Part shown: one piece after another, positions 34,049-44,888 of the stretch | How the letters are laid out: every line of letters begins with the position of its first letter | Position numbering within the stretch: the stretch's first letter is position 1 | Assembly (NCBI RefSeq): GCF_029211125.1 | Contig: NZ_JARGEN010000071.1 | Coordinates: 51,444-115,443, forward strand | Length of the DNA: 64,000 nt | Origin: Curvibacter soli | Lineage (GTDB): Bacteria; Pseudomonadota; Gammaproteobacteria; Burkholderiales; Burkholderiaceae_C | Direction: 5' to 3' | Made by a program: the position numbers and the translations under genes | Notes under the pieces: model-generated | The model's input: only the letters and a program-made list of their open reading frames with translations | What the model was told of the DNA's origin: nothing | Databases searched by the model: none

Positions 34049-35570
34049 AACCGCCCGTTGCGGCAATCGCCAGCCCCAGCAGCCACAGCGGCGCCAGCCC
34101 GAAGCGCGCCGCCCACCAGGCATAGGGGGTGGTGCCGGTGCGGCCCTGCACCTCGCCTTCCAGCACGCCGCGCGTCAGGCGCGGCAGCGCCGCCGCCACG
34201 GCGCCGCGGTGGTCGATGATGGCCGTGGCCCCGGTATTGGTGGCGCGCAGCATGGGGCGGGCGAATTCCAGCGTGCGCATGCGGCTGATCTGCAGGTGCT
34301 GGTCGATGGCCACCGAGTCGCCGAACCAGCCGATGTTGCTCACGTTGACGAACACCGTGGGCGCCTGCGCCGGGTCGGTGAAGCGCGCGGCCAGTTCCTC
34401 GCCGAACAAGTCCTCGTAGCAGACGTTGGGCGCCAGCCGCTGGCCGCCCCAGGCGAACGAGGGCTGGCCCACCGCGCCGCGGTTGAAGTCGCCCAGCGGG
34501 ATGTCCATGAGGTCGGTGAACCAGCGAAACAGCGGCGGGACGAACTCGCCGAACGGCACCAGGTGGTGCTTGTCGTAGCGGTACGGCGCCGCCTGTCCCG
34601 GCGCGAGGCCGGCGACGGAGTTGGTGTAGCCCGCGCGCAGCGAGCCCAGCGGCACGCCCACGAGCGCGGCCTGCGCGCCCTGGCCGAAATGCCCGCGCAG
34701 CGCGTCCCAATAGCCGTCGGGCAACTGGAGCGGCAACAGCGGCAGCGCGGTTTCGGGTGCCACGACGAGCTGCGCGCGGGCCTCGCGCAACTGCTCGCCG
34801 TACCACTGCAAGGCCAGCGGCACGCCGCTGCCGGGCTGGAACTTCTCGTCCTGCGGGATATTGCCCTGCAGCAGTGCGACCGAGAGCGTGCCCGCGTCGT
34901 GGGCCGGCGCGTCCCAGGGCCGCCAGAGCGGCGGCAGCGCCAGCACGGCACAGGCGCCCGCCAGCGCCAGCAGCGCGCCGCGCCGCCCTGCCCCGCGCCG
35001 CGCCGCGCCCGCCAGCGCCACCGCCAGGAAAGCCGCCACGGCGCCGACGCCATACGCGCCGACCCAGGGCGCCAGCCCCGCGAGCGGCCCCTGCACATGC
35101 GCGTAGCCCGCCGCGCCCCATGGGAAACCGGTGAACCAGCGCCCGCGCGCCAATTCCGCCAGCAGCCAGGCGGCGGCGAACAGCGCCGCGCGGGCCGCCG
35201 GCCCCAGGCGCGGCGCGCAGCGCGCATACCACGCGGCGGCGGCGGCGTAGTACAGGGCCAGGCCCAGCGCCAGCGCCAGCACGGCGGCGGCGGCCAGCGG
35301 CGCGGCCAGGCCGCCGTAGGTGTGCATGGAGATGAACAGCCACCAGAACACGCCCGCCAGCCAGGCCACGGCGAACGCCAGGCCCAGCCGGGCGCCCCGG
35401 CGCGCGCTGCCGGCGCAGTCGTCGAGCAGGCCCGCGAGCAGTGCGAGCGAGAGGAGCTGCAGCCACCACAGCGGGGCGCCGCCGCCCCATGCAGCGAAGG
35501 GAGAGGCGATGGACGCAGCCTGGGCCAGCCCGGCGGCCAGCGCCAGCAGCGGGCGGGCGGCGCGGCGCAT
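34026..35570 (-). CDS. lnt: Apolipoprotein N-acyltransferase
   Basis: A 514-residue inner-membrane enzyme that adds the third acyl chain to lipoproteins. Several N-terminal membrane helices (about 1-200) precede a nitrilase-like periplasmic domain. Its catalytic triad is visible: Glu in VAPETALPLLP, Lys in RYDKHHLVPFGE and Cys in NVCYEDLFG. The start at 35570 overlaps the corC stop (ATGA), the conserved corC-lnt pair. The protein is very Ala-rich, as expected in this genome. The 3' end overlaps the second PIN toxin. Confidence 0.94.
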   Translation of the reverse strand: MRRAARPLLALAAGLAQAASIASPFAAWGGGAPLWWLQLLSLALLAGLLDDCAGSARRGARLGLAFAVAWLAGVFWWLFISMHTYGGLAAPLAAAAVLALALGLALYYAAAAAWYARCAPRLGPAARAALFAAAWLLAELARGRWFTGFPWGAAGYAHVQGPLAGLAPWVGAYGVGAVAAFLAVALAGAARRGAGRRGALLALAGACAVLALPPLWRPWDAPAHDAGTLSVALLQGNIPQDEKFQPGSGVPLALQWYGEQLREARAQLVVAPETALPLLPLQLPDGYWDALRGHFGQGAQAALVGVPLGSLRAGYTNSVAGLAPGQAAPYRYDKHHLVPFGEFVPPLFRWFTDLMDIPLGDFNRGAVGQPSFAWGGQRLAPNVCYEDLFGEELAARFTDPAQAPTVFVNVSNIGWFGDSVAIDQHLQISRMRTLEFARPMLRATNTGATAIIDHRGAVAAALPRLTRGVLEGEVQGRTGTTPYAWWAARFGLAPLWLLGLAIAATGGFRRPWAA

Positions 35571-36445
35571 CAGGCGGGCGCGTCGGCAGCGGGCACGGAC
35601 GCGACCTTGAACCAGCGCACCGCACCGCCCTTGGTGTGCAGCACGATGAAGCGCAGGCCCGCGAGCGTGCATTCCTCGCCGCGCTTGGGCACGTGGCCCA
35701 TCTCGTGGGCGATCAGGCCGCCGATGGTGTCGAACTCCTCGTCGAGATCACTGCTGTGGATCTCGACGCCGAACGCCTCGGACACGCGGTCCACCGGCGT
35801 GTCGCCGCTGACGCGGTAGGTGCGGTCGGCCAGGCCGAAGATGTCGCCCTCGTCCCCGGCGATGTCGAACTCGTCCTCGATCTCGCCCACGATCTGCTCC
35901 AGCACGTCCTCGATGGTGACCAGCCCGGCCACGCGGCCGAACTCGTCGATCACGATGGCCAGGTGGCTGCGCGTGCTGCGGAACTCGCGCAGCAGGTCGT
36001 TGAGATTCTTGCTCTCGGGCACGAACACCGCCGGGCGCAGCAGGGCGCGGATGTTGAGCTCGGGCGCGCGCTGGAGCTTGAGCAGGTCCTTGGTCAGCAG
36101 GATGCCGGTGATGTTCTCGCGCTCGCCGCTGTACACCGGGAAGCGCGAGTGCGCCGTGTCGATGACCAGGTGCAGTATCTCGTCGTATGGCGCGTCGATG
36201 CTGATGAGGTCCATGCGCGGCGCGGCCACCATCACGTCGCCCGCGGTCATGTCGGCCATGCGCAGCACGCCTTCGAGCATGACGCGGGACTCCGCGCCGA
36301 TCAGCGCGTTGTCCTCGGCCTGGGCCAGGATGTCGATGAGCTCATCCCTGGAATCCGGACCAGGGTGGATGAACTCGGCAACTTTTTGCAGGAAACTGCG
36401 CTTGTCTTCGCGTTCAGGCTGGCGCGCAGGGTGGGGGTCTGACAC
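35570..36445 (-). CDS. corC: CorC-type transporter-associated CBS protein
   Basis: A 291-residue cytoplasmic protein. Two CBS domains (about 65-190: MVAAPRMDLISIDAPYDEIL; ESKNLNDLLREFRSTRSHLA) are followed by a CorC_HlyC domain (ending in the segment about 205-285). It is linked to Mg/Co efflux and, in some species, to lipoprotein maturation beside lnt. I chose a GTG start at 36445 (protein begins with SDPHPARQPE) because homologues start there and the frame further upstream loses family character. The Shine-Dalgarno is weak, so the exact start is uncertain. Confidence 0.9.
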   Translation of the reverse strand: MSDPHPARQPEREDKRSFLQKVAEFIHPGPDSRDELIDILAQAEDNALIGAESRVMLEGVLRMADMTAGDVMVAAPRMDLISIDAPYDEILHLVIDTAHSRFPVYSGERENITGILLTKDLLKLQRAPELNIRALLRPAVFVPESKNLNDLLREFRSTRSHLAIVIDEFGRVAGLVTIEDVLEQIVGEIEDEFDIAGDEGDIFGLADRTYRVSGDTPVDRVSEAFGVEIHSSDLDEEFDTIGGLIAHEMGHVPKRGEECTLAGLRFIVLHTKGGAVRWFKVASVPAADAPA

Positions 36446-36527
36446 AGACGGGAAGTGCAGGACGTGCGGTAGTGGAGGGAGCCCCAAGGATACCGGAACA
36501 CCATGACCGGCACCGGGGCCACCACGC

Positions 36528-37265
36528 CTACTGGGCCGACTTGTGGCGCCCCTGGCGCATGCCGCGGCGGACTTCCTGCATGCCCGCGAGCATGTTCCGG
36601 AACTGCTGGGCCTGCACCTTGAGGCCGTAGTCCACCTCGGCGAACTGCTCCTCGACGAACTGGGCCATGCGCGTGTCCAGGCTGGCGGGCGGCAGCTTGA
36701 GGTAGGCATCGGACTCGCTGCCGTCGCGCTGCACGCTGGCGCCCGCGTTGCGGGCGATCTTGAGCATGGCCGTGTTCTCGCTGAGCGCGTGGATGAACAG
36801 CATGTGCACGCCCGCATTGCGCGCGTGCATCACCGCGCGGTCGAACAGCCGCCCGCCAAAGCCGCGCCCGCGCGCCTGCTTAAGCACGGACACGCCGAAC
36901 TCCGCGCAACTGTCGAGTTTCGGGTCGGGCGAATAGGCCAGGTGGGCCATGGCGATGAGTTCGAGGCGGCGGTTGTAGATGCCGAAGATCTCGTCGCGGT
37001 CGAAGTCGAGGTGCTCCGTGTAGCGGCGGATATGCTCGTCGCTGGCGGCGTAGCCGAAGCGCAGGTAGCGGTCGGCGGGGTCGAGCGCCAGCAGATGCGC
37101 GGTGATGCGCTCGCGGTGGGCGGGGCCGAGGGAACGGATGGGCACCATGACGGGAATGGCGGCGCTGCTGCGGCTGTGCGCCATGGGCGTTGGGTCTGCC
37201 ATGGGGTACAGCATACGGCGGCCCGCTTCGAGCGAGGCCTGCCAAAACGTCTTGGGTGCGAACAT
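36528..37265 (-). CDS. GNAT-family N-acetyltransferase
   Basis: A 245-residue protein. The GNAT core spans about residues 40-175, with acetyl-CoA binding segment QARGRGFGGRLFDRAVMHAR and the following strand MLFIHALSENTAMLKIARNAG. The C-terminal 60 residues form an extra helical tail ending in a basic stretch (RRGMRQGRHKSAQ). The acceptor substrate is not predictable. The start at 37265 is uncertain: there is no good ribosome-binding site, and internal ATGs at about 37214 and 37202 would also work. A dispersed repeat lies upstream, between this gene and the Lrp regulator. Confidence 0.8.
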   Translation of the reverse strand: MFAPKTFWQASLEAGRRMLYPMADPTPMAHSRSSAAIPVMVPIRSLGPAHRERITAHLLALDPADRYLRFGYAASDEHIRRYTEHLDFDRDEIFGIYNRRLELIAMAHLAYSPDPKLDSCAEFGVSVLKQARGRGFGGRLFDRAVMHARNAGVHMLFIHALSENTAMLKIARNAGASVQRDGSESDAYLKLPPASLDTRMAQFVEEQFAEVDYGLKVQAQQFRNMLAGMQEVRRGMRQGRHKSAQ

Positions 37266-37341
37266 GGCGCAAATATAAGGGTTTTCCCTAGCAGCACCAA
37301 GACCGTTTGTCGCAATGCACAAAACTCCTGGGGTTTATGTA

Positions 37342-37400
37342 TCAAAAATGCTCCTGGCGCTTGTTCCACCTGCGCTGGTAGCTATTGAAATAATAGCAAT
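37342..37400 (+). repeat. Dispersed ~60-nt repeat, copy C
   Basis: TCAAAAATGCTCCTGGCGC, a central GCGC block, then GCTGGTAGCTATTGAAATAA and TAGCAAT. It includes the small GCTATT/AATAGC hairpin. It lies between the GNAT and Lrp genes. Its reverse complement is the best match to the copies in rmlD and cca. Confidence 0.65.
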
Positions 37401-37417
37401 CGACAGCCCATCCGCGC

Positions 37418-37900
37418 CTACACCGGCAGCGCAGTGGTTGCCTTCAGCCGGTCCAGCACGAAGCTCGTCTTGCAGTCCTGCACGCTCGGGTGCTTGAGCA
37501 GCGTTTCCATGATGAAGCGGCTGTAGTGCGCCATGTCGGCCACCACCACGCGCAGCAGGTAGTCCATCTCGCCCGTGAGGGCCGCGCATTCCACCACCTC
37601 GGGCCAGGTCTGCACGCTGGCGCGAAACAGGTCCATGGGGTTGCGCTTGTGGCTTTCGGTGTGCTTTTCCAGGCGCACGTTCAGGTAGGCCGTCAGGCTC
37701 AGGCCCACGGCCTCGGGCCGCACCAGGGCGGCGTAGCAGTCGATCACGCCGGCCTCTTCCAGCCGCTTCACGCGGCGCAGCACGGCGCTCGGCGACAGGC
37801 CCACGGCCTCGGCGATCTGGTCGTAGGTCGCGCGGCCATCGGCCTGCAGGCTGCGCAGGATCTGGCGGTCGAGCTTGTCGAGTGCTTCCATGTACCGCAT
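37418..37900 (-). CDS. Lrp/AsnC-family transcriptional regulator
   Basis: A 160-residue regulator. The N-terminal helix-turn-helix is LDKLDRQILRSLQADGRATY, then IAEAVGLSPSAVLRRVKRLE. The C-terminal RAM ligand-binding domain runs from about residue 75 (VGLSLTAYLNVRLEKH) to the end (VECAALTGEMDYLLRVVVAD). It is divergent from hppD, so it probably controls tyrosine/phenylalanine degradation in response to an amino acid. The ATG at 37900 has AGGA upstream at a slightly long spacing; the ATG at 37891 is the alternative. Confidence 0.9.
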   Translation of the reverse strand: MRYMEALDKLDRQILRSLQADGRATYDQIAEAVGLSPSAVLRRVKRLEEAGVIDCYAALVRPEAVGLSLTAYLNVRLEKHTESHKRNPMDLFRASVQTWPEVVECAALTGEMDYLLRVVVADMAHYSRFIMETLLKHPSVQDCKTSFVLDRLKATTALPV

Positions 37901-37948
37901 TTTGCAGTTTTCCTGCACTGGCGGCACATATCACACCCGTTTTTGCAG
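37900..37948. promoter_or_regulatory. Possible Lrp-type binding sites in the regulator-hppD spacer
   Basis: TTTTGCAG occurs at 37900-37907 and again at 37941-37948. The first is followed by an inverted CTGCA (37913-37917). Two like-oriented sites about four helical turns apart would suit an Lrp-type octamer, but the motif is short and the first copy overlaps the regulator start codon. Confidence 0.3.
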
Positions 37949-38020
37949 AAAACATGAGGCCGTACGCCCCTACAGTGCAACGATCCCCATCGCATCCTGC
38001 CCATATCACGGAGACACGCC

Positions 38021-39148
<1,128 letters not shown>

Positions 39149-39259
39149 CCTGCCCCCGTTGCTTGCTCACTTCATCATGTAGCCGCCTCCCCCCTCATGG
39201 GGGCAACGCCAGCGGCCCGGCAAAGCCGGCTGCGCGGTGTTCCTGAACGGAGGGGCAAC
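39149..39259 (+). repeat. Hairpin-rich spacer between hppD and phhA (REP-like)
   Basis: Two GC-rich stems are visible: CCCCC-TCAT-GGGGG (about 39193-39206) and CCGGC-AAA-GCCGG (about 39219-39231). They are followed by the phhA ribosome-binding site. I remember similar sequence from spacers in Comamonadaceae genomes (memory, not a search). In a shared transcript it would act as an mRNA-stabilising or attenuating element. Confidence 0.5.
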
Positions 39260-40132
39260 ATGGTGGTCAACCCTGTTGTCTACGGCGCGAGCGAGCGCCC
39301 GCCGCGCGGCGACTACGCCCGTGCATCCGGCGACTACACCTGCGCGCAGGACTACGCGGCCTACACGGCGCGCGACCACGACACCTACCGGCGCCTGTAC
39401 GAGCGCCAGTGCGCCCTGCTGCCGGGGCTGGCGAGCCAGGCGTTCATCGACGCGCTGCCCGCGCTCGGCGCGCGCGCGGCCATCCCGCGCTTCGACGACA
39501 TCAACGACCGGCTCTACCGGGCCACGCGCTGGCAGATCGTGGCCGTGCCGGGGCTGATACCGGAGGTGCCGTTCTTCTCGCTGCTGGCGCAGCGCAAGTT
39601 TCCGGTGACCGACTGGATTCGCACGCCCGCGGAGTTCGACTACGTGGTCGAGCCCGACATCTTCCACGACCTGTTCGGCCACGTGCCGCTGCTGTTCAAC
39701 CCGGTGTTCGCCGACTACATCCAGTGCTACGGCCAGGGCGGGCTCAAGGCCCACGGCCTGGGCGCGTGCGAGTTGCTGTCGCGCGTGTACTGGTACACGA
39801 TCGAGTTCGGTCTGGTGCGCGAGGCGCGGGGCCTGCGGGCCTATGGCGCGGGCATCCTGAGCTCTGCCGGCGAACTGCCCTATTCGGTGCAAAGCCCCCG
39901 GCCGCAGCGGCTGCTGCTGGACGTGGAGCGCGCCATGCGCACGCGCTACCGCATCGACGACTTCCAGGAAACGTACTTCGTGCTCGACGGCCTCGACGGC
40001 CTGCTGCGGCTGGCCGGGCAGGACTTCGCGCCCCTGTATGCGCGCATCCGCGGCCTGCCGGAGTTCACCCCCGGCGAGGCCGCGCCGGGCGACAGGCCCG
40101 TGCCCGCCGATGACGGCGCGGGGCCTGGCTGA
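39260..40132 (+). CDS. phhA: Phenylalanine 4-monooxygenase
   Basis: A 290-residue pterin-dependent hydroxylase that makes tyrosine from phenylalanine. The iron-binding residues are His and His in DIFHDLFGHVPLL and Glu in YWYTIEFGLV. Pterin-loop and substrate regions (AVPGLIPEVPFFSLLAQRKFP) are intact. GGAGG lies 8 nt before the ATG. There is no regulatory ACT domain, as usual for bacterial enzymes. A pterin-recycling dehydratase (phhB) is not adjacent. Confidence 0.95.
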   Translation: MVVNPVVYGASERPPRGDYARASGDYTCAQDYAAYTARDHDTYRRLYERQCALLPGLASQAFIDALPALGARAAIPRFDDINDRLYRATRWQIVAVPGLIPEVPFFSLLAQRKFPVTDWIRTPAEFDYVVEPDIFHDLFGHVPLLFNPVFADYIQCYGQGGLKAHGLGACELLSRVYWYTIEFGLVREARGLRAYGAGILSSAGELPYSVQSPRPQRLLLDVERAMRTRYRIDDFQETYFVLDGLDGLLRLAGQDFAPLYARIRGLPEFTPGEAAPGDRPVPADDGAGPG

Positions 40133-40137
40133 CCGGG

Positions 40138-41037
40138 TCAAGCCGCGCATTCGTCGAGCACCGCCCGCATGACCTGTGGGTGGAACGCCATGCCCACGTG
40201 CGCCACGCCGGCGATGAAGCGGTTGTCCGCGCCGGCCAGCGTGGCCGTGGAAGCCGGGAACACCACGTTGTCGCAGTTGGAGTACCAGCAGGTGAAAAGC
40301 GCCGCGCGGCCCGCCGGCTCATGCGCGCGCAGCGCGCGCAGCCACGGGCCCCGGCGCCGCATCTGGCGGACATTCTCGCGCCCGCTGAAGCGCGCCAGCC
40401 AGGTGCCGTGGTGCGGCGCGCCGATGGTGACGATGCGCCGCACGCGCGCCGCCGCATCGGGCCACGCGCGCAGCCAGGCGCGCGCCGCCAGTCCGCCCAT
40501 GCTGTGGCACACCAGCACCGGCGGCAGTCCGGTGGCCGCCGTGGCGCGGCGCACCGCCGCGTCGATGGTGGCGGCATAGCCGTCGATGGGGCCGAACGGC
40601 GGCTCCAGGTTCACCGCGATGCAGACCTGCCCGCGCGCGCGCAGGGCCTGCAGCCACGGGTTCCAGAAACCCCGGTTGCACAGATAGCCGTGCACCAGCA
40701 CCACCCCGCGCTGCGGCGCGCCGGGGCCGGGCGACAGCAGGTCGGGCACGGCGTTGGCGCGCAACGGCTGGCGCCAGTAGAAGACGCGCGGCGACATGCC
40801 CGCCTCGCCCCACCAGGCGCGCAGCACCTGGGCCAGGCTGGCGCGCGGCGCGGGGTCGCCGCGGTTGGCCCAGTGCATCAGCGCGCACTCGGCGCCCAGC
40901 ACCGCCGCGTAGCCGAACAAGATGAGCAGCGCGCCAGCGGCCGCCAGCAGCGGCCAGCGCGGCAGCGCCCACGCCAGCCATGCGGCCAGCGCCGCCAGCA
41001 GCACCGCCATCAGCGCGCGCTGCAACCGCGCCGTCAT
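40138..41037 (-). CDS. Membrane-anchored alpha/beta hydrolase, triacylglycerol lipase-like
   Basis: A 299-residue protein. Two hydrophobic N-terminal segments (about 10-50) anchor it in the membrane. The hydrolase domain begins at VVLVHGYLCNRGFW (oxyanion hole), has the nucleophile elbow CHSMGG (Ser about residue 180) and continues with IVTIGAPHHGTW, as in lipases of the LipA/EstA group. Late His residues (VAHVGMAFHPQVM) probably supply the catalytic base. The substrate is not known. It converges with phhA (5-bp gap). Confidence 0.82.
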   Translation of the reverse strand: MTARLQRALMAVLLAALAAWLAWALPRWPLLAAAGALLILFGYAAVLGAECALMHWANRGDPAPRASLAQVLRAWWGEAGMSPRVFYWRQPLRANAVPDLLSPGPGAPQRGVVLVHGYLCNRGFWNPWLQALRARGQVCIAVNLEPPFGPIDGYAATIDAAVRRATAATGLPPVLVCHSMGGLAARAWLRAWPDAAARVRRIVTIGAPHHGTWLARFSGRENVRQMRRRGPWLRALRAHEPAGRAALFTCWYSNCDNVVFPASTATLAGADNRFIAGVAHVGMAFHPQVMRAVLDECAA

Positions 41038-41223
41038 GCGGCACGCCGCGGCGTGGGCCCCGGCACCGGGGCAGGCCCGGTGGCGGCCCGCACAGGCGGC
41101 TTGGACAATGGGCGTGTACGATTCGCAAGAGAAGACGACATGCCTGTATTCTCACGCAAGCATCCTTGCCGCCTCCGCCGGGCCAAGCCCGCCGTACTCC
41201 CGAAACCATAGCTTCCACCGCCC

Positions 41224-42150
41224 ATGCGACAAGCGCTACCGCCCACAATGGCCGTCATCCAGCGGGGCTGGCTGTCGGCCAACGGCGTGTTCTTCGCGGG
41301 CCGCGCGGGCACGGCGCTGGTGGACACGGGCTACTGCACCCATGCCGCGCAGACGCTGGCGCTGGTGCGCGCGGCGCTGGCCGGCGCCAGCGGCGGGCCG
41401 CTGGGGCGCATCCTCAACACCCACTTGCACAGCGACCACTGCGGCGGCAACGCCGCGCTGCAGGCCGCCTGGCCCGAGGTGCAAACGCTGATACCGCCCG
41501 GCCAGGCCGCGCTTGTGCGCGGCTGGGACGCCGACGCGCTGGGCTACATCCCTACCGGGCAGGACTGCCCGCGCTTCCGCTACGACGCGCTGCTGGAGCC
41601 CGGCACCACCGTGGCCCTGGGCGACCGGGCCTGGCAGGTGCATGCCGCGCCGGGCCACGATCCGCATGCGGTGCTGCTGTTCGAGCCCGCCTCGCGCACG
41701 CTGATCTCGGGCGACGCGCTGTGGGAGCACGGCTTCGGCGTGGTGTTCCCCGAGCTGGAGGGCGCCAGCGCATTCGCCGACGTGGGGGCCACGCTGGACT
41801 TGATAGAGCGCCTGGCGCCGGCCACTGTCGTGCCGGGGCACGGCGCGGCGTTCACCGACGCGGCGCGCGCGCTCGGCGCGGCGCGGCGCCGGCTCGACGG
41901 CTTCGTGCGCGAGCCGCGCCGCCACGCGCTCTACGCGGCCAAGGTGCTGCTCAAGTACAAGCTGCTCGAATGGCAGCGCATCGGCCTGCCGGCGCTGCGG
42001 GCCTGGGTGCAGGCCACGCCCTACTTCGGGCTATTGCATGCGCGCCACTTCGCCGGGGAGCCGCGCGAGGCATGGCTGGAGCGGCTGCTGGACGACCTTG
42101 CCGGCTCCGGCGCGCTGCGGCGCGAGGGCGGCATGCTGGTCAACCTGTAG
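41224..42150 (+). CDS. MBL-fold metallo-hydrolase
   Basis: A 308-residue metallo-beta-lactamase-fold protein. The metal motif is NTHLHSDHCGGN (HxHxDH), with further ligands in AAPGHDPHAVLLFEP, ISGDALWEHGFG and VPGHGAAFTD. The C-terminal 70 residues are helical and include a basic segment (YAAKVLLKYKLLEWQRIGLP). The closest broad type is glyoxalase II-like or quinolone-signal-response-type hydrolases; the substrate is unknown. The ATG at 41248 is an alternative start. Confidence 0.82.
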   Translation: MRQALPPTMAVIQRGWLSANGVFFAGRAGTALVDTGYCTHAAQTLALVRAALAGASGGPLGRILNTHLHSDHCGGNAALQAAWPEVQTLIPPGQAALVRGWDADALGYIPTGQDCPRFRYDALLEPGTTVALGDRAWQVHAAPGHDPHAVLLFEPASRTLISGDALWEHGFGVVFPELEGASAFADVGATLDLIERLAPATVVPGHGAAFTDAARALGAARRRLDGFVREPRRHALYAAKVLLKYKLLEWQRIGLPALRAWVQATPYFGLLHARHFAGEPREAWLERLLDDLAGSGALRREGGMLVNL

Positions 42151-42259
42151 CGCTGCGCCGGGCATTTTCCGCGACACGGAAAATGCCATGGACCCAGGGA
42201 GTATGCCTCTAACTCTGGCTTTCTGCCTGCGGTGGCGCATTGCAGCAGGGGGAGTATCC

Positions 42260-44248
42260 TCACGGAAGATCCTTGTTCGGCTCGGACCGGCCCGCGTCGC
42301 GCGGGCCGATGGTGCCGAGCCGGCTTTTCAGCGACTGCGGCTGCCCCGTGATGAGCGCGGCATAGTTCGTGGTGTTGGCCAGCACCTTCTTCACGTAGTC
42401 GCGCGTTTCGGCAAAGGGCACGTTCTCGGCCCAGATGGCGGCGTCGAGCACCGGGCCATTGCGCCAGATGCGCGGGCGGCCCGGGCCGGCGTTGTAGGCG
42501 GCGGCGGCCAGCGCCATGGAGCCGTCGAAGTCGTCGAGCGCGAGCTTCAGGTAGGCCGTGCCGATGGCGATGTTGGTGTCGTGCTCGGTGAGCTGGCTGG
42601 GCGTGAAGCCGGACAGGCCGATCTTCTTGGCCGTCCAGCGCGCGGTGGCGGGCATGACCTGCATCAGCCCCGAGGCGCCCACGCCCGAGCGCGCGTTCAT
42701 GATGAAGCGGCTTTCCTGGCGGATCAGGCCGTACACGTAGGCCGGCTCCAGGCCGATCTCCGCCGCGCGCTTGAGCACCGCATCGCGAAACGGCATGGGA
42801 AAGCGCTGCGCCATGTCGACCACGTCGCGCGTGCGCTCGCTGGTGTTGATGCAGCGGTCCCACACCTCGCGCTGGCAGGCGAAGTCCGCCGCGGCCAGCA
42901 GGGCGCGGTCGTCCATGCCGCCGGGAGTGTGCAGGTTGATGGTGTAGTTCCACTCGCGCACGCCTTCGCTGCGCAGGCCCAGGGTGATGGCGTACACGGC
43001 GCGGTTCAGGCCGGGGTTGAGGCGCGCGGCCTCCTTCTCCTCGGGCGTGGGCGGCGGCGGGGCCGGCGGCACGGCGATGGGCCGGCCCAGGTCTTCCAGC
43101 GCGAGCTGCTCGTAGAAGCCGCGCGGGCTGGCGATGGATTCGAGCCACTGGCGCGCCTGCGCCCGCTCGGCTTCGCCGGGGCGCTGGGCCAGCACGGCGC
43201 GGGCGCGCCAGTAGACCCAGGCGCTGTCTTTCTGCGCCTCGGGGCCCATGGCCTCCACGGCCTTCTGCACCACGCGCCACTGGCCCGCGCGCAGGGCGGC
43301 GCGCACCTTCCAGGCCAGCAGGTCGTCGTTGAGGTCGGCGTCGCGCGCCACGTTGGCGAAGTACTGCGCCGCCTGCGGCGACAGGCGCTGCGCCGCCTGC
43401 TTGCCGATCACGGCCCAGAGCCAGTTGCGCTCCTCGGGCGTGAGCTGCACGCTCCATTTGCTGTCGAGCAGCGCGGCGGTGGCGTCCGGGTCGTTGGCGG
43501 CGGCCTTGACCAGCGCCAGCGCCACCAGTTCGCGGCGCAGGCGCGTGTTGGCGGTGGCGCGCCTGGAGAGGAAGCGCACGGGGTTGTCGGTGAGCTCGCG
43601 CAACTGGCCGAGCGCCTCGGGCGCGGCGATGGCCACGGCGTTGCGCGCGGCGCGCGGACGGTTGGCCTCCAGCGCCAGGCGGGCCTTGCGCCACACGTCG
43701 AGCGCGTCGAACCGCTTTTCGGCGGCGAAGCGGTCCACCGCGGTGGTGCAGCCGTCGTCGGCCTCGCGCAGCGCGAACCAGTTGCGGCGGATCTCGTCGG
43801 CCGCCTCGGCGCCGTAGCGGCCCGTCTGCAGCGCATCGACCAGCAGCGCGTAGCAGCGCACCTCGCGGTCGTCGGACATGCGGTACTGCGGGTGCTGGGT
43901 GGCAAAGGCGCCCCAGTCGCGGCGCTGGCCCAGCAGCAGCAGCCAGTCGTTGCGCAGCCGGTCTTCCTGGTAGGTGCCGGCATAGCGGGCGAAGAAGGCG
44001 GCCACCTCGTCGGGGCTGGCGGTGTCGAGCCGCGCGCGCAGCTCCCAGTAGGCGGCCCAGGGCTCCAGCACATGGCCGCGCGCCTGGGGCAGCAGCGCGG
44101 CGAGCTTCTTGGCGTCGTTCTTGCGAAACGCCTGCGCCATGTCGAGCAGCACATCGTCGGCGGGGTTCTGCGCCCATGAAAAAGCAGGCGCCAGGGCCAG
44201 CAGCGCAGCCGCCGCCAGCAGTGTCAGAATCTTTGGAAATCGGACCAT
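42260..44248 (-). CDS. slt: Soluble lytic murein transglycosylase
   Basis: A 662-residue periplasmic enzyme. A signal peptide (MVRFPKILTLLAAAALLALA, then PAFSWAQ) is followed by a long alpha-superhelical U/L domain (to about 480). The C-terminal Slt domain has catalytic Glu in GLIRQESRF, with ARSGVGASGLMQVMPATA and YNAGPGRPRIW. It cleaves glycan strands with 1,6-anhydro product formation, which feeds AnmK (encoded at 58183). The start at 44248 lies only 10 bp from the divergent ygfA start, so its promoter must lie within the ygfA coding region. Confidence 0.93.
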   Translation of the reverse strand: MVRFPKILTLLAAAALLALAPAFSWAQNPADDVLLDMAQAFRKNDAKKLAALLPQARGHVLEPWAAYWELRARLDTASPDEVAAFFARYAGTYQEDRLRNDWLLLLGQRRDWGAFATQHPQYRMSDDREVRCYALLVDALQTGRYGAEAADEIRRNWFALREADDGCTTAVDRFAAEKRFDALDVWRKARLALEANRPRAARNAVAIAAPEALGQLRELTDNPVRFLSRRATANTRLRRELVALALVKAAANDPDATAALLDSKWSVQLTPEERNWLWAVIGKQAAQRLSPQAAQYFANVARDADLNDDLLAWKVRAALRAGQWRVVQKAVEAMGPEAQKDSAWVYWRARAVLAQRPGEAERAQARQWLESIASPRGFYEQLALEDLGRPIAVPPAPPPPTPEEKEAARLNPGLNRAVYAITLGLRSEGVREWNYTINLHTPGGMDDRALLAAADFACQREVWDRCINTSERTRDVVDMAQRFPMPFRDAVLKRAAEIGLEPAYVYGLIRQESRFIMNARSGVGASGLMQVMPATARWTAKKIGLSGFTPSQLTEHDTNIAIGTAYLKLALDDFDGSMALAAAAYNAGPGRPRIWRNGPVLDAAIWAENVPFAETRDYVKKVLANTTNYAALITGQPQSLKSRLGTIGPRDAGRSEPNKDLP

Positions 44249-44258
44249 GGGAGAAATT

Positions 44259-44834
<576 letters not shown>

Positions 44835-44888
44835 GTGCCTGCAAGCATTAGCGTTCAAGGATGCCGGCAAGAAGGTGTCGCCATCCAT

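Noticed and set aside
41101..41211. A 23-codon peptide (MPVFSRKHPCRLRRAKPAVL...) before the MBL hydrolase
   Set aside because: No Shine-Dalgarno and no similarity I can recognise. Basic short frames are common by chance here.
42038..44179. A 713-codon plus-strand frame opposite the lytic transglycosylase
   Set aside because: Shadow frame. The transglycosylase has catalytic motifs and a signal peptide, and this frame has none.
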